Source: Idiomarina piscisalsi (GTDB lineage Bacteria; Pseudomonadota; Gammaproteobacteria; Enterobacterales; Alteromonadaceae). Taken from it: a stretch of 64,000 bases of DNA. The first letter of the stretch is position 1. The number at the start of each line of letters is the position of its first letter. The notes under the pieces are model-generated. The model had not been told where the DNA came from. It was given only the letters and a program-made list of their open reading frames with translations, and ran no database searches. Position numbers and translations under genes: made by a program. Location: NCBI RefSeq assembly GCF_003987095.1, contig NZ_PIQA01000004.1, positions 1-64,000 of the forward strand, written 5' to 3'. Shown here piece by piece: positions 39,694-50,447 of this stretch.

Positions 39694-40488
39694 TTAAGAT
39701 TCTTCTACAACGCTGTTATTTTTTGTTTCTGCTCGTCGAATAAGCTCACCGGCCAATGACAAGTAGGCTTTAGAACCCGTTGACGACTTATCGTAATACA
39801 TTGCTGGAGCACCAAAAGATGGCGCCTCGGCCAAACGTACATTACGGGGTATAACCGTGCGATATACTTTGTCGCCGAAGTGATTTTTTAACTGTTCTGA
39901 CACATCATTTGCCAGGCGATTACGAGGGTCATACATAGTTCGCAGTATACCTTCAATCTCAAGCCCCGGGTTCACAACATCAGCAAGTTGACGGATGGTT
40001 TCCATCAATGCCGTTAAACCTTCCAATGCATAATATTCGCACTGCATTGGTACTAAAATAGAGTCAGCTGCTGCCATACCATTCACGGTCAACATGTTCA
40101 GTGAGGGTGGGCAGTCTATAAAGATAAAATCGTAACTGTCCTGAACCGACTTCAATGCATTTCGTAAACGCAGTTCGCGAGCAAAGACTTCCATTAACTT
40201 TATTTCAGCAGCAGTAGCGTCTGCGTTAGCGGCAATAAGATGGTATTTACCGTTAGTGTCAGTAATAGCAACGTCTTTGACCGGCTTTTCTTCTATCAGC
40301 AGTTCGTAAATGGTGTTTTCAACGTCGTACTTATCGACGCCGCTGCCCATAGTGGCATTACCCTGTGGATCTAAATCTATAAGCAGCACTTTACGGCGAG
40401 TCGCAGCCATAGAAGCTGCTAAATTCACCGCTGTTGTTGTTTTTCCAACGCCACCTTTTTGGTTTGCAATAGCAATGGTTGTAGCCAC
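39694..40488 (-). CDS. parA: chromosome partitioning ATPase ParA (Soj)
   Basis: A 264-residue deviant-Walker ATPase. KGGVGKTTTAVNLA is the P-loop with the signature lysine, and Walker B is DFIFIDCPPSLN. It works with ParB to separate origins. It follows rsmG by 45 bases in the conserved mnmG-rsmG-parA-parB order of many gammaproteobacteria outside the enterics. Confidence 0.97.
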   Translation of the reverse strand: MATTIAIANQKGGVGKTTTAVNLAASMAATRRKVLLIDLDPQGNATMGSGVDKYDVENTIYELLIEEKPVKDVAITDTNGKYHLIAANADATAAEIKLMEVFARELRLRNALKSVQDSYDFIFIDCPPSLNMLTVNGMAAADSILVPMQCEYYALEGLTALMETIRQLADVVNPGLEIEGILRTMYDPRNRLANDVSEQLKNHFGDKVYRTVIPRNVRLAEAPSFGAPAMYYDKSSTGSKAYLSLAGELIRRAETKNNSVVEES

Positions 40489-40533
40489 GGGTTTGGTAAC
40501 CTCTTGTTGTTGTCGTCGACTCGACGTTCGGTT

Positions 40534-41160
40534 TTACGACCGTTTGCTTATAATGACGATATGTCGGCTCGCGTCAATGCCCGGAACGTTAATTTGCTGA
40601 ATATCATCGACTTCAAAGCCCTCAGTCAACTCGTCCAACTCATCTTGAGGGTATAAGCCTTTCAATGCATAAAATTTACCGTTCTTTTTCGGTAAATGCT
40701 GACACCAACTCAGCATATCATTAAGCGAGGCAAAGGCTCTACTGATAACGCCATCAAACTGAGCTTCGTCCTGATATTCTTCTACGCGAGCCTGAACAGC
40801 CGTGACATTATCAAGTTTTAGTTCATGACAAACCTGACGAATAAAACGAATTCGCTTGCCCAGGCTGTCCAGTAATACAAACTCTTTGTCTGGCTCCGCT
40901 ATAGCCAGCGGCAGTCCTGGTAAACCCGGACCAGTTCCTACATCGATAAAACGCTGCCCCAGCAAATATGGGCGTACTGTCACACTGTCCATAATATGCC
41001 GTGTTAGCATATCGTTCGGATTACGGACACTGGTTAAATTATACGCTTTATTCCATTTATCCAATAAACCAACAAGCGCGACTTGTTGTTGAACTTGTTG
41101 GCCTGTCAGGGTTATGTCAGCTTGCTGTAAATACTGCTTTAACTGCTCTTCCACACTCAA
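40534..41160 (-). CDS. rsmG: 16S rRNA (guanine527-N7) methyltransferase RsmG
   Basis: A 208-residue SAM-dependent methyltransferase (GidB). The SAM-binding motif is [17 protein letters not shown], and the family segment [19 protein letters not shown] is present. It methylates G527 of 16S rRNA; its loss gives low-level streptomycin resistance in other species. It follows mnmG by three bases. Confidence 0.97.
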   Translation of the reverse strand: MSVEEQLKQYLQQADITLTGQQVQQQVALVGLLDKWNKAYNLTSVRNPNDMLTRHIMDSVTVRPYLLGQRFIDVGTGPGLPGLPLAIAEPDKEFVLLDSLGKRIRFIRQVCHELKLDNVTAVQARVEEYQDEAQFDGVISRAFASLNDMLSWCQHLPKKNGKFYALKGLYPQDELDELTEGFEVDDIQQINVPGIDASRHIVIISKRS

Positions 41161-41163
41161 TCC

Positions 41164-43059
41164 TTAAGCACTTTTGCGCAATAACCCTTGTTTTTTAAGA
41201 TGCACCAATAACATAGAAATTGCGGCCGGCGTAATACCTGAGATACGAGCTGCTTTACCCACGGTTTCCGGCTGATGATCATTCAGTTTCGCAATGACTT
41301 CGTTCGATAAGCCTTTAATTTTAGCGTAATCGAACGGCGAGGGCAGCAGCGTATTTTCATGTCGTTGTTGTTTCGCAATTTCATCCTGCTGACGAGAAAT
41401 ATAACCGGCGTACTTAATTTGAATTTCTACCTGTTCAGCAGCTGCAGGATCAGTTACTCCCGGGGCGAAAAATTCTGTTTTAGCCAAATCTTTGTAATGA
41501 ATTTCCGGGCGACGTAACAGTTCTTCACCGTTAACTTCTTTCGTGACCGGACTTTTCACTAACGCATTAATTTGCTCGACCGCTGGATGATCTTTATGAA
41601 CCCAGGTCGCTTTTAAACGTTGTTTTTCCTGCTCAACCGCTTCCATTTTTTCATTGAATGCTGCCCAGCGTTCGTCATCAACTAAGCCCAGGTTTCGACC
41701 AATTTCTGTTAAACGAATATCGGCATTATCTTCCCGCAGCAACAAACGATATTCCGCTCGAGACGTAAACATGCGATACGGCTCTTGGGTTCCCAGAGTC
41801 GATAAATCGTCGATCAATACGCCCATGTAGGCTTGATCGCGACGTGGTGACCAGGACTCTTTACCTTGTGCCTGTAATGCCGCATTAAGACCAGCGATAA
41901 GGCCTTGCGCTCCGGCTTCTTCGTAACCTGTAGTGCCATTAATTTGTCCGGCAAAGAACAAGCCATTAATAACTTTGGTTTCCAAAGACTGTTTTAGATC
42001 TCGCGGATCGAAATAATCATATTCAATGGCGTAACCCGGACGCGTAATGTGGGCATTTTCAAACCCTTTAATGGAACGAACCAACTGCTGTTGCACATCA
42101 AATGGCAGGCTTGTAGAAATACCATTAGGGTAAACTTCGAAGGTATTTAACCCTTCTGGTTCAACAAAGATTTGATGCGATCCTTTGTCGGCAAATCGCA
42201 TAATTTTATCTTCTATCGATGGGCAGTACCGAGGTCCTACGCCCTCGATTACTCCTGAATACATGGGCGATCGGTCGAGCCCTGAACGAATAATATCGTG
42301 GGTATTTTCATTGGTGTGAGTGATATAACAAGGGATCTGCTCAGGATGATCAGCCTGAGAACCCATGTAGGAAAATACCGGGGTTGGATTATCACCGGGT
42401 TGTTCCTGCATCACTGAAAAATCAATGCTATGACTGGCAATACGTGGCGGTGTACCGGTTTTCAGTCGTTCTACTCGTAAAGGCAGTGAACGCAAGCGTT
42501 TCGCTAATGCGTTTGCCGGAGGATCACCAGCTCGTCCACCCTGGTAATTATCTAAACCAATATGAATTTGGCCACCCAGGAATGTACCAACGGTTAATAC
42601 AACGGTTTTAGCCGTAAATTTAAGACCCATTTGGGTAACCACACCCGTAACTTGATCGTTTTCTACGATCAAATCATCACAGCCTTGCTGGAATATTGAC
42701 AGGTTAGGCTGTGTTTCTAATGCATAGCGTATGGCTTGCTTATAAAGCTGTCTGTCGGCTTGAGCTCGTGTTGCACGTACTGCCGGGCCTTTCGATGAAT
42801 TCAGCGTTCTGAATTGAATGCCTGCTTTGTCAGCAGCTTTTGCCATAACACCGCCTAAAGCATCAATCTCTTTAACTAAATGACCTTTCCCTATGCCACC
42901 AATAGCGGGGTTACAAGACATTTGTCCTAAAGTATCAATATTGTGCGTAAGCAATAGGGTATTAACACCTGAACGTGCGGCAGCAAGCGCGGCTTCCGTT
43001 CCGGCGTGTCCTCCACCGACAACAATAACATCAAAGTGTTGTTGGCTCTGTTGTGACAT
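41164..43059 (-). CDS. mnmG: tRNA uridine-5-carboxymethylaminomethyl modification enzyme MnmG (GidA)
   Basis: A 631-residue FAD enzyme. The dinucleotide-binding motif is [21 protein letters not shown], and [22 protein letters not shown] is the GidA signature. The C-terminal helical domain binds MnmE and tRNA. With MnmE it modifies the wobble uridine of several tRNAs. Its upstream side is the replication origin, as in Escherichia and Vibrio. Confidence 0.98.
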   Translation of the reverse strand: MSQQSQQHFDVIVVGGGHAGTEAALAAARSGVNTLLLTHNIDTLGQMSCNPAIGGIGKGHLVKEIDALGGVMAKAADKAGIQFRTLNSSKGPAVRATRAQADRQLYKQAIRYALETQPNLSIFQQGCDDLIVENDQVTGVVTQMGLKFTAKTVVLTVGTFLGGQIHIGLDNYQGGRAGDPPANALAKRLRSLPLRVERLKTGTPPRIASHSIDFSVMQEQPGDNPTPVFSYMGSQADHPEQIPCYITHTNENTHDIIRSGLDRSPMYSGVIEGVGPRYCPSIEDKIMRFADKGSHQIFVEPEGLNTFEVYPNGISTSLPFDVQQQLVRSIKGFENAHITRPGYAIEYDYFDPRDLKQSLETKVINGLFFAGQINGTTGYEEAGAQGLIAGLNAALQAQGKESWSPRRDQAYMGVLIDDLSTLGTQEPYRMFTSRAEYRLLLREDNADIRLTEIGRNLGLVDDERWAAFNEKMEAVEQEKQRLKATWVHKDHPAVEQINALVKSPVTKEVNGEELLRRPEIHYKDLAKTEFFAPGVTDPAAAEQVEIQIKYAGYISRQQDEIAKQQRHENTLLPSPFDYAKIKGLSNEVIAKLNDHQPETVGKAARISGITPAAISMLLVHLKKQGLLRKSA

Positions 43060-43448
43060 TTAAATGACCTTTCGTTAAAGAAGAGAAAAATAGCCGATTA
43101 TTTTAACGTGCTTTGACTCAGATCGAAACGGTTAAATTTCGTTCACTGGTTTTGATCTAAAAAAAGATCAATAAAGGATCTTATTTAGATCTTTTATTAC
43201 TATTACTACTAGTCAGCGGTTTTCTGTGAATAGATCGCTGAATGCTTTTATATTCAACGCGTTCAGAGAGATCAAAAAGTGTAGATAACTGCATAATAAC
43301 CCCGATCATAGATCGTGGATAACTAGGGTAGTTATACACAGATCGAATTGTCCCCACAGTTATACCCACCTCGTGGACAGTGCTTAACTGATCTTATGCT
43401 TATCTTAATCACAGCTGTACAAGTCTGTGCAAAAGCCTGTGGGTATGA
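43060..43448. other. chromosomal replication origin oriC
   Basis: This gene-free 389-bp gap between mnmG and mioC holds twelve GATC sites (43121, 43154, 43166, 43177, 43188, 43233, 43270, 43304, 43311, 43341, 43390, 43447), where about one or two would be expected. An AT-rich unwinding element lies at 43150-43205, with four GATC-headed A/T-rich repeats spaced 11-12 bases. DnaA boxes include a perfect TTATACACA at 43332. One-mismatch boxes lie at 43225 (TGTGAATAG), 43280 (TGTAGATAA), 43314 (CGTGGATAA), 43360 (TTATACCCA) and, weaker, 43438. Position, Dam-site density and boxes match the enterobacterial and Vibrio oriC. Confidence 0.9.
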
Positions 43449-43898
43449 TCACAGAGCCTTTAATGCGTCGGTCATTGACGGGATCCACTGTGCCGCTTTT
43501 TGTTCTGGATCGTCCTGGAGCATATCTATTTCAAGTCGCTCTAACATTCGGGTACCGCCAAGTTCTTGCAAACGTTCGTCACAGTGACGACCTGCCTGGC
43601 AAAAGGTGTCATAAGAAGACTCACCAATAGCAATAACCGCGTAATTAAGATCGCTTAAATCCGGTGTTTGTGGAGCAGTTATTTCGTCGTAAAAGTCGAG
43701 CATAGAGTCGGCATAATCGCCGGCACCATGGCTGGATAACAGCACTAACCAAGGCTCTGAGGTTGGCAAGGCTTCAAGTTCAGGTTCGTAATGGAGTTCG
43801 GTTTCAAAGCCCTGTTCTATAAGTTCATCACTTATAGTATCGGCTAAAAATTCCGTATTACCGGATGTAGTGCCAACTAATAGATGTAAAACAGCCAT
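43449..43898 (-). CDS. mioC: MioC flavodoxin-like protein
   Basis: A 150-residue short-chain flavodoxin (Escherichia MioC has 147). The FMN phosphate loop is VGTTSGNTE near residue 7; later loops are LLSSHGAGDYADS and AIGESSYDTFC. ATG 43898 gives the normal N-terminus, and longer reading would overlap the divergent gene. It is transcribed towards oriC, the classical arrangement in which mioC transcription crosses the origin. MioC has been linked to biotin synthase electron supply. Confidence 0.92.
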   Translation of the reverse strand: MAVLHLLVGTTSGNTEFLADTISDELIEQGFETELHYEPELEALPTSEPWLVLLSSHGAGDYADSMLDFYDEITAPQTPDLSDLNYAVIAIGESSYDTFCQAGRHCDERLQELGGTRMLERLEIDMLQDDPEQKAAQWIPSMTDALKAL

Positions 43899-43953
43899 AT
43901 TTCGAGTTACCTTTGCTATATTAGAAAAATACGAATCATACAGGAGAACAATT

Positions 43954-44448
43954 ATGGTAAAAGGTTTTGCTAAAGTATTAGTACTTGTCAGCACCGTTTT
44001 AGTTTCAATGAATGCTTATGCGGGTATTGAATCGCCTAAACAAGTGTCAGATCACCTTTGGGTGATGGGTACGCCGTCAGATCAGCAATTGTCTGAATTT
44101 TCTCAAAATGGCGGTGAAGTGGTTATTAATTTGCTGTCTCAAAGAGAAATGAAAGACAGTAATGAAGCGGCTGTTGTGACTAAAAACGGCATGGTGTATT
44201 ACCATGTTCCGGTTAATGGCGCTGACGGTGTGACGCTGGAAAATGCTCGTATGGTCGATCGTATATTACTGAAAAACAGCGATAAGAATGTATTGGTTCA
44301 TTGTGCATCAAGCAACCGGGTCGGGGCATTAATGGCATTACGAGCGGGTTGGTTAGACGGTATGTCTGTCGATGAAGCAATTGCTGTAGGTAAAGAGCAT
44401 GGTATGACATCGTTAGAAGCGAAAGTAAAAGGTATGTTGTCTCAGTAA
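43954..44448 (+). CDS. exported tyrosine-phosphatase-like protein (CX4R loop)
   Basis: A 164-residue protein with a signal peptide (residues 1-22, MNAYA/GIES). The phosphatase-type domain has the loop VHCASSNRVGAL. The spacing between Cys and Arg is four (CX4R), unlike the CX5R of classical tyrosine phosphatases and like the DUF442/beta-lactamase-hydrolase-associated group. AGGAG lies seven bases before ATG 43954. It is divergent from mioC with 55 bases between them. Substrate and role are unknown; periplasmic location is inferred. Confidence 0.75.
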   Translation: MVKGFAKVLVLVSTVLVSMNAYAGIESPKQVSDHLWVMGTPSDQQLSEFSQNGGEVVINLLSQREMKDSNEAAVVTKNGMVYYHVPVNGADGVTLENARMVDRILLKNSDKNVLVHCASSNRVGALMALRAGWLDGMSVDEAIAVGKEHGMTSLEAKVKGMLSQ

Positions 44449-44466
44449 GTAGTTAAAGAAGGTAAA

Positions 44467-44507
44467 AAAGCCAGTTCAAAAACGTTAAAACGCTCTGAAC
44501 TGGCTTT
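44467..44507. terminator. bidirectional terminator between the phosphatase-like gene and gloA
   Basis: AAGCCAGTTCA pairs with TGAACTGGCTT (44468-44478 with 44496-44506) around a 17-base loop. A-rich bases flank the left arm and a T run the right, so it can serve both convergent genes. Confidence 0.75.
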
Positions 44508-44512
44508 GTGTT

Positions 44513-45064
44513 TTATAAATGTTCTTTGAGTAACTCAGGCTGACGCTCTGGCGTAAATATCTCAATCCAGTAGCCATCCGGGTCTTTAATGAAGGCAATG
44601 CCTTTCATATTACCGTCGTTTGGACGCTTCTGAAATTCCACACCCATTTCTTCAAAACGCTCACAGGCGGCGTCAATATCTGGTACGGCGAAGCCAATAT
44701 GGCCAAAACCTTTAGGCTCTTCGTTACCGCTGTGGTACGAAACGGAATCGTCGTTTTCGTCGCCCCAGTTGTGAGTCAGTTCTAACATGGCGGGGCGACC
44801 AAAGGTTTGCTCAATGCGTTTATCGTGGTCTGTTGACCAGTCACTGCGTTCCTCCGGCGACATAGACGCCATAAAATATAGCGTGAACTTCATTTCCGGA
44901 AAGTCGAGGCGTTTTACTAATGTCATGCCCAGTACATCGCTGTAAAATTTTAACGTGCGCTCCGGGTCTTTAATGCGAAACATGGTTTGGTTGAACACAA
45001 AATCATGTGTCGCCGGGTCATGGTTTTCAGATAAACCTTTTGCTTCATCGAAATGTCTGCTCAT
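44513..45064 (-). CDS. gloA: lactoylglutathione lyase (glyoxalase I, long form)
   Basis: A 183-residue glyoxalase I of the longer zinc-type class (Escherichia GloA has 135). Metal ligands are read in NQTMFRI (Q), LELTHNWG (E), GHIGFAVPD (H) and YWIEIFTP (E). It converts the methylglyoxal-glutathione hemithioacetal to S-lactoylglutathione. It is a single gene here. Confidence 0.93.
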   Translation of the reverse strand: MSRHFDEAKGLSENHDPATHDFVFNQTMFRIKDPERTLKFYSDVLGMTLVKRLDFPEMKFTLYFMASMSPEERSDWSTDHDKRIEQTFGRPAMLELTHNWGDENDDSVSYHSGNEEPKGFGHIGFAVPDIDAACERFEEMGVEFQKRPNDGNMKGIAFIKDPDGYWIEIFTPERQPELLKEHL

Positions 45065-45140
45065 AATGGAATCCTTCTGGGTCTCTTATGCCTCTCTTGG
45101 TACACTGTTATCTGAGGTTGATTACCAAAGAGTTCAAGTC

Positions 45141-45392
45141 ATGTCGTGGTACGTTTATATTCTTAAATGCTCTGATAATACTTACTACACTGGCGTCACA
45201 AAGGATCTAAAACGACGTGTCGATGAGCATAACGGTGACGATAAAAAGGCAGCGAAATACACGAAAAGCCGTCGACCGGTTCGCTTGTTTTGGTCCGAGC
45301 CACATGAGTCGCGGTCATCTGCCTGCCAGCGGGAAGCTGCAATAAAACGGATGAAACGAACCGAAAAAGCCGAACTAGCCAGTGGCGTTTAA
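45141..45392 (+). CDS. GIY-YIG nuclease superfamily protein (YhbQ-like)
   Basis: An 84-residue single-domain GIY-YIG protein. It starts WYVYILKCSDNTYYTGVTKDLKRRV (the GIY and YIG strands are VYIL and YTGVT), with the catalytic-type glutamate in CQREAAIKRMKR. Relatives such as YhbQ have weak or unclear DNase roles. The start at 45141 matches the domain boundary; further upstream the frame overlaps gloA antisense. Its last 18 bases overlap the convergent FUSC gene. Confidence 0.82.
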   Translation: MSWYVYILKCSDNTYYTGVTKDLKRRVDEHNGDDKKAAKYTKSRRPVRLFWSEPHESRSSACQREAAIKRMKRTEKAELASGV

Positions 45393-47054
45393 GCGGCTTT
45401 GCCCTTCCAGTAATTGTTTGATAATAGGGGATTTGTCTTTCATCGCGAGTTTGTCAGCCAATTGAGTGAGCTTAAATATACGATGGTAAAATCTGGCTTT
45501 GCGACGTTTGTACTGACTTAATGTGAGTGATGTTTTGTTCAGAGCTGCTATTTCCTTTTCGAGTAATTCAAACAGTTGGTTATAGCGTTTTTTCAAACTG
45601 GTTGGATAAATTATCCGGTAGGCGAGCATGGCTAATAAGGGGGCTGCTATGACTGCCAGTGCAATGCTAATTGCATGACCTAAATTAAACACATAAGGTA
45701 CAGCAGGTTGCATCAGCAGCAGAAAGACCAGGTTGAAGTCCATACTGCCATTGGCGGTTTTTTGATGAGACATGGGAAAACCACCGATAAGAATAATCGG
45801 CATAATAGCAATGAGCATCCAAAAAATAGAGTCACTAAATTGCCAAACACCTGCTTGCATAATTACAGCCGTTAATGCGCCGACACTTTGCCCAAAGAAT
45901 ACGTATTTCATGGTTAGGGCGGGGTTATCAGCGGTTGAAAACAGCGTCAACATGACCGATGCCCCAAGCATTAAATAAGCCATTTGAAACCAATGGGTGT
46001 ACCACCATAACGCCCCAATTATGGCGAGTATAATGCAGGTTCTAATGGCAGAGTGACGAGCGCCGCGCCAGTCTCTGTGCAGTAATGTCGTTGAAAGTAG
46101 CGTTGAATTAGCGGTTTTGCCCGTATCTTTGAACGATAAGCGCTCTTCGGTTGCATCGATAAACTCTTTAAAACGACGTTTTACTGCATCGTTTTGCATT
46201 GCCTTATAGGCATTATTTAACGAACTTAAAATAGCCTTTCGGTGTACAGACGCTTTTATTTTATTTGAAGCTTTAAGTAAGTGTGTACTTACTTCGTTGT
46301 TTTCTTCAAAGCCCTGTATTTGTAATTCGGTGATAAAACCAAGTTGGGTGTTGATAACCTGGCGAATGGTTTTTGCTGACTCGTGAGCGCTGACTGAACC
46401 GGTACCGTGGTCTAACAACTGAGACTCTAAATTAGCCAGTTCTGAAAGCTTTTTATCCAGTTGAATAGCGGTATTTTTTGGGTCTGAGAACGCTTGAGCA
46501 AGCTCATATAGGTTAGCGGCCGTGTGTCGACGTAACTCGTTAATGATGGTTTGTTCAGCACGCTTGTAAGTGAATAGAAAACCAATGATTAACGAGCAAA
46601 TAATTCCAACGAAAACGGTCAGCAGGCGGTCAATACCCAGCGGAATAAGGGCATCCGGGCTTTGGGTTAGAAGCACCACCATAGAGGCCGAGTAGCCTGC
46701 CAAAATAGTACCGTGGGAGATAAGCCCATGCAGGAGATTGCCCGTGTAAACACACAGCGTTACCCACAATGTCAGCCCTGTAACTAACCAAAGAATGTCA
46801 CCGCCAGAGGTAACTACCAGAACCATACCAAATAAGGTTCCAAGCAGAGTGCCTAATGCCCGGTATGAAGCTTTTTCTATAAGAAGACCGCGGGTTGGTT
46901 GCGATACTGCCCAAACAGTCATAGCGGACCACTGAGGGTGTTCGAGACCTAACGCCCAGGCAAAAAGAAGCGACAGACAGGCAGCAACGCCGGTTCGAAA
47001 GCCAAACCGTAAACGGACGTAGTCAAACCCCCATTGCGCTAAGCTGTCTTTCAA
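45375..47054 (-). CDS. FUSC-family inner-membrane protein (YccS/aromatic acid exporter-like)
   Basis: A 559-residue membrane protein with two hydrophobic blocks (about residues 20-165 and 330-480). Each contains several helices, and they are separated by a helical cytoplasmic region. The first block has the WSAMTVWAVSQPTRG and RALGTLLGTLFGMVLV motifs typical of FUSC proteins. Family members include fusaric-acid and p-hydroxybenzoic-acid exporters, but the substrate here is unknown. It lies 26 bases downstream of mnmE on the same strand. Confidence 0.8.
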   Translation of the reverse strand: MKDSLAQWGFDYVRLRFGFRTGVAACLSLLFAWALGLEHPQWSAMTVWAVSQPTRGLLIEKASYRALGTLLGTLFGMVLVVTSGGDILWLVTGLTLWVTLCVYTGNLLHGLISHGTILAGYSASMVVLLTQSPDALIPLGIDRLLTVFVGIICSLIIGFLFTYKRAEQTIINELRRHTAANLYELAQAFSDPKNTAIQLDKKLSELANLESQLLDHGTGSVSAHESAKTIRQVINTQLGFITELQIQGFEENNEVSTHLLKASNKIKASVHRKAILSSLNNAYKAMQNDAVKRRFKEFIDATEERLSFKDTGKTANSTLLSTTLLHRDWRGARHSAIRTCIILAIIGALWWYTHWFQMAYLMLGASVMLTLFSTADNPALTMKYVFFGQSVGALTAVIMQAGVWQFSDSIFWMLIAIMPIILIGGFPMSHQKTANGSMDFNLVFLLLMQPAVPYVFNLGHAISIALAVIAAPLLAMLAYRIIYPTSLKKRYNQLFELLEKEIAALNKTSLTLSQYKRRKARFYHRIFKLTQLADKLAMKDKSPIIKQLLEGQSRLNATG

Positions 47055-47080
47055 AAAAGAGTCCTTATTTGTCGGTTTTT

Positions 47081-48454
47081 TTATTTACCGATGCAGAACG
47101 ACCCAAAAATTTGGCCCAGTAGGTCATCAGAAGTAAATTCACCGGTTATCTCGTTTAGGTGTTGCTGCGTTAAACGTAGCTCTTCTGCGAGTATTTCGCC
47201 GGCCATATTGGCTTCTAACTGTTCCTGACCTTGCAGCAAATGTGTTTTCGCTTTGGCAAGTGCGTCTAAATGACGCCGGCGTGCCATGAAGCTGCCTTCC
47301 GAAGTTGCATTGTAACCGACGCAATGCTTCAGGTGTTCGCGTAACAGCTCTATGCCATGGCCGGTTTTTGCTGACAAATGAACAACCGGGATGCCGTTAT
47401 GTTCGTCAATCCCCGTGGGCTCTTCGGACAAGTCGACTTTGTTACGAATAACGGTGTAAGGCATGTCATCGGGTAACTGAGCGAAAAACTCCGGCCAAAT
47501 GTCGTCAGGGTGTATTGCTGAGGTTTCCTGACTATCGACCATGAACAGTACACGATCGGCTTGGCGAATTTCGTCCCAGGCACGTTCAATACCTATTTGC
47601 TCAACCTGATCCGGGCTTTCGCGTAAGCCGGCCGTATCAATAATGTGTAACGGCATGCCGTCTATTTGAATGTGCTCACGTAATACGTCGCGAGTGGTGC
47701 CTGCAATTTCTGTGACTATGGCTGACTCACGTCCGGCAAGCGCATTCAGCAAGCTCGATTTACCGGCATTGGGACGACCGGCAATAACAATACGCATGCC
47801 TTCGCGCATGAGTGTGCCTTGCTTGGCTTCTTGTTCTATATGGAAAAGCTGGTCGATAATGTCGGCTAAATCGTTGGCGACTTTGCCGTCACTTAGAAAG
47901 TCGATTTCTTCGTCGGGAAAATCGATAGCGGCTTCAACATACATACGAAGATGAATAACCGCATCAACGAGCTGATCGACCCGGTGAGAAAATTCGCCTT
48001 TTAAGCTTTGTAATGCGGCTTTTGCGGCTTGTTCAGAGTTGGTGTCGATAAGGTCGGCAATAGCCTCTGCCTGAGTTAAGTCGAGCTTGTCATTCATAAA
48101 AGCTCGTTCGCTGAACTCACCGGGGCGAGCAGGGCGAATACCAGGCATTTCCAGTATCGCTTTTATGATCATGTCGATTAATACCGGTCCGCCGTGACCC
48201 TGAAGTTCTAAAACGTCTTCACCGGTAAAGGAATTAGGACCTTTGAAAAATAGGGCGATACCTTCGTCGAGCAACTCGTTGTTACTGTCATAAAAGGGAA
48301 GGTATTCGGCTTTACGGGGTTTTGGGCAGTGGCCTAATAGCTGTTCGGCGACCTGGGTGGCAGCCGAACCACTAACACGGACAATACCAACACCACCGCG
48401 ACCGGGTGGTGTCGCTTGAGCGACTATGGTGTCATCGCTAAAGGTATCGTCCAT
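47081..48454 (-). CDS. mnmE: tRNA modification GTPase MnmE (TrmE)
   Basis: A 457-residue GTPase. The N-terminal tetrahydrofolate-binding domain has [22 protein letters not shown]. The G domain has [14 protein letters not shown], the DTAGLRE motif and NKVD. The C-terminal CIGK tail holds the functional cysteine. It partners MnmG in wobble uridine modification. ATG 48454 gives the usual N-terminus; an ATG five codons upstream (48469) is possible. It follows yidC. Confidence 0.97.
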   Translation of the reverse strand: MDDTFSDDTIVAQATPPGRGGVGIVRVSGSAATQVAEQLLGHCPKPRKAEYLPFYDSNNELLDEGIALFFKGPNSFTGEDVLELQGHGGPVLIDMIIKAILEMPGIRPARPGEFSERAFMNDKLDLTQAEAIADLIDTNSEQAAKAALQSLKGEFSHRVDQLVDAVIHLRMYVEAAIDFPDEEIDFLSDGKVANDLADIIDQLFHIEQEAKQGTLMREGMRIVIAGRPNAGKSSLLNALAGRESAIVTEIAGTTRDVLREHIQIDGMPLHIIDTAGLRESPDQVEQIGIERAWDEIRQADRVLFMVDSQETSAIHPDDIWPEFFAQLPDDMPYTVIRNKVDLSEEPTGIDEHNGIPVVHLSAKTGHGIELLREHLKHCVGYNATSEGSFMARRRHLDALAKAKTHLLQGQEQLEANMAGEILAEELRLTQQHLNEITGEFTSDDLLGQIFGSFCIGK

Positions 48455-48471
48455 GTTGCTCTCTATCATGC

Positions 48472-50139
48472 TTATTTCTTCTTATTACCTCTTACCATCA
48501 TGCCTTTCTTCTCTAGCCCACGGTAGATAATCAGCATTTGTGCAATGGTAATTAAGTTACTAACTAACCAGTACAGTACCAGACCTGATGGGAACCACAG
48601 GAAGAATACGGTAAATACAACAGGCATATACTGGAACAGTTTCTGTTGCATCGGGTCTGTTGCCGGCGTTGGCTGCAGACGTTGCATCAGGAACATACTA
48701 GCACCCATTAGTATAGGCAGTATGTAGTAAGGGTCTTTTGTCGATAGGTCCTGAATCCAGAAAATGAATTCTGAATGACGTAATTCGACGCTTTCCAGAA
48801 GTACCCAGTAAAGTGCCAGGAAGATAGGTAACTGCAACAGCATTGGCAAACAACCACCAAGTGGGTTCACTTTTTCTGTTTTGTACAGTTTCATCATTTC
48901 TTGAGACAGTTTCTGGCGGTCACTGCTGTAACGTTCACGAAGCTCAGTCATTTTCGGCTGCAGCATACGCATTTTCGCCATAGACACGTACTGTGCTTTG
49001 GTCAGCGGGAATAGCAGCGCTTTTACAATAACCGTGGTTAAGATAATAGCCAGACCCCAGTTAATAACGATACTTTGTAAGAACTGAAGTAATTTGAAAA
49101 TGGGTTGCGCTAACCACCAAAGGAAACCGTAGTCGACGGTTAAATCCAGGTGCTCGACTAACTGAGCCATGGCGTCCTGATCTTTTGGACCCAAATACAG
49201 TTTAGATTCAATAGTTTCAGTGCTGTTCGGATTTATCTGAGTCGCAGGGTAAACGACACCGATAATAGCTTGCGAACCATTGGCAACACGTGAGAATAAA
49301 CGATTGGTTTGTTGTTGCGTTGGAATCCAAGCAGAAACAAAGTAGTGCTCCAGCATACTCACCCAACCAGTTTGAGAAGTGACATCAAGACGTTTATCTT
49401 GCATGTCTTCGAAGTCGTACTTTTCAAACTTGTCGTCGTCGTGAGAATACGCGGCACCGAAGTAAGTTGGCATTATCATGCTGCCACTTTCACCAGTGCC
49501 CATTGAGCGTTTTAACTGACCGTAGAACTGCGTGCTTAAGGTGTCAGCGGAGTTGTTTTCAATTTCGAAACGAACATCAATATCGTAGTGACCCGGCGTA
49601 AAGGTGAATATTTTACGGTATACCACACCATTTTCAGAGGTGTAGGTAAGTGGCACTTCTATTTTTTCAGACGTCGATGAATAATCCGTCTTTTCGTAAC
49701 TGTATACGGCACGACCGTTTTTATTGTCGATACCATCTGCGCCGATTAGTCCCGACTGAGCGACGTAAACAGCGTTTGATTCGTTTTGCAGTAGCTGAAA
49801 ACGTTCGTCAGAATTGAGCTCTTTTGCGAACTGCAGCAATTTTGCAGAAACAATATCGCCGCCACGCGTATCTATTTGAACGTCTAGTACATCGGTTTCA
49901 ACGTGAATAGTCGTTGCGCTCGAGGTTTTTGAGGCGCCTTCGGCTTCAGGCACATCGCTGGATGCAGCGACTGAACCGCTTGGAACGTCAGTTGAGCCAG
50001 ATTTGTCAGCAGCTTGCTGCATAAACTCGGAATTTGCTGGAGCCGTTGTACCTGGTGCCGATTCCACAACCCAATTCTGGTAAAGGAAAAAGGACACCAC
50101 TAAAAAGGCAATAAATAATATTGAACGTGGCGAATTCAT
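48472..50139 (-). CDS. yidC: membrane protein insertase YidC
   Basis: A 555-residue YidC. There is one N-terminal transmembrane helix (5-22), a large periplasmic beta-sandwich domain (about 60-340), then five conserved helices with the [24 protein letters not shown] insertase core. It inserts proteins such as the ATP synthase c subunit with or without SecYEG. It lies in the conserved rpmH-rnpA-yidD-yidC-mnmE order. Confidence 0.98.
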   Translation of the reverse strand: MNSPRSILFIAFLVVSFFLYQNWVVESAPGTTAPANSEFMQQAADKSGSTDVPSGSVAASSDVPEAEGASKTSSATTIHVETDVLDVQIDTRGGDIVSAKLLQFAKELNSDERFQLLQNESNAVYVAQSGLIGADGIDNKNGRAVYSYEKTDYSSTSEKIEVPLTYTSENGVVYRKIFTFTPGHYDIDVRFEIENNSADTLSTQFYGQLKRSMGTGESGSMIMPTYFGAAYSHDDDKFEKYDFEDMQDKRLDVTSQTGWVSMLEHYFVSAWIPTQQQTNRLFSRVANGSQAIIGVVYPATQINPNSTETIESKLYLGPKDQDAMAQLVEHLDLTVDYGFLWWLAQPIFKLLQFLQSIVINWGLAIILTTVIVKALLFPLTKAQYVSMAKMRMLQPKMTELRERYSSDRQKLSQEMMKLYKTEKVNPLGGCLPMLLQLPIFLALYWVLLESVELRHSEFIFWIQDLSTKDPYYILPILMGASMFLMQRLQPTPATDPMQQKLFQYMPVVFTVFFLWFPSGLVLYWLVSNLITIAQMLIIYRGLEKKGMMVRGNKKK

Positions 50140-50447
50140 AGTGATTTCGTCTCTGTTGGCTGTTTCGTTAATGATTGACTGTTATTTTCTGTTTTAGCTT
50201 TTTGTTCTTGCTCGCAAGGAGGGACGGGGTCATAACCGCCGGGGTGACCGGGATGGCATTTACCGATTCGCTTGGTGGCAAGAAAAACTCCACGGATTGT
50301 ACCGTGTTTTTCAATAGCCTCACAGGCGTAATGTGAACATGACGGATAAAATCGACAACGCGGTCCAAGTAACGGACTTATGACCCATTGGTAGATTTTA
50401 ATTAGCGCGATTGGTATTGCACGCAGCGCTTTGCTAATTTTCGCCAT
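50136..50447 (-). CDS. yidD: membrane protein insertion efficiency factor YidD
   Basis: A 103-residue YidD with an N-terminal amphipathic or membrane-associating helix ([21 protein letters not shown]). The three-cysteine core is [16 protein letters not shown] and the HPGGYDPVP end is typical. It overlaps rnpA by 46 bases and yidC by 4, showing tight coupling. Confidence 0.95.
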   Translation of the reverse strand: MAKISKALRAIPIALIKIYQWVISPLLGPRCRFYPSCSHYACEAIEKHGTIRGVFLATKRIGKCHPGHPGGYDPVPPCEQEQKAKTENNSQSLTKQPTETKSL

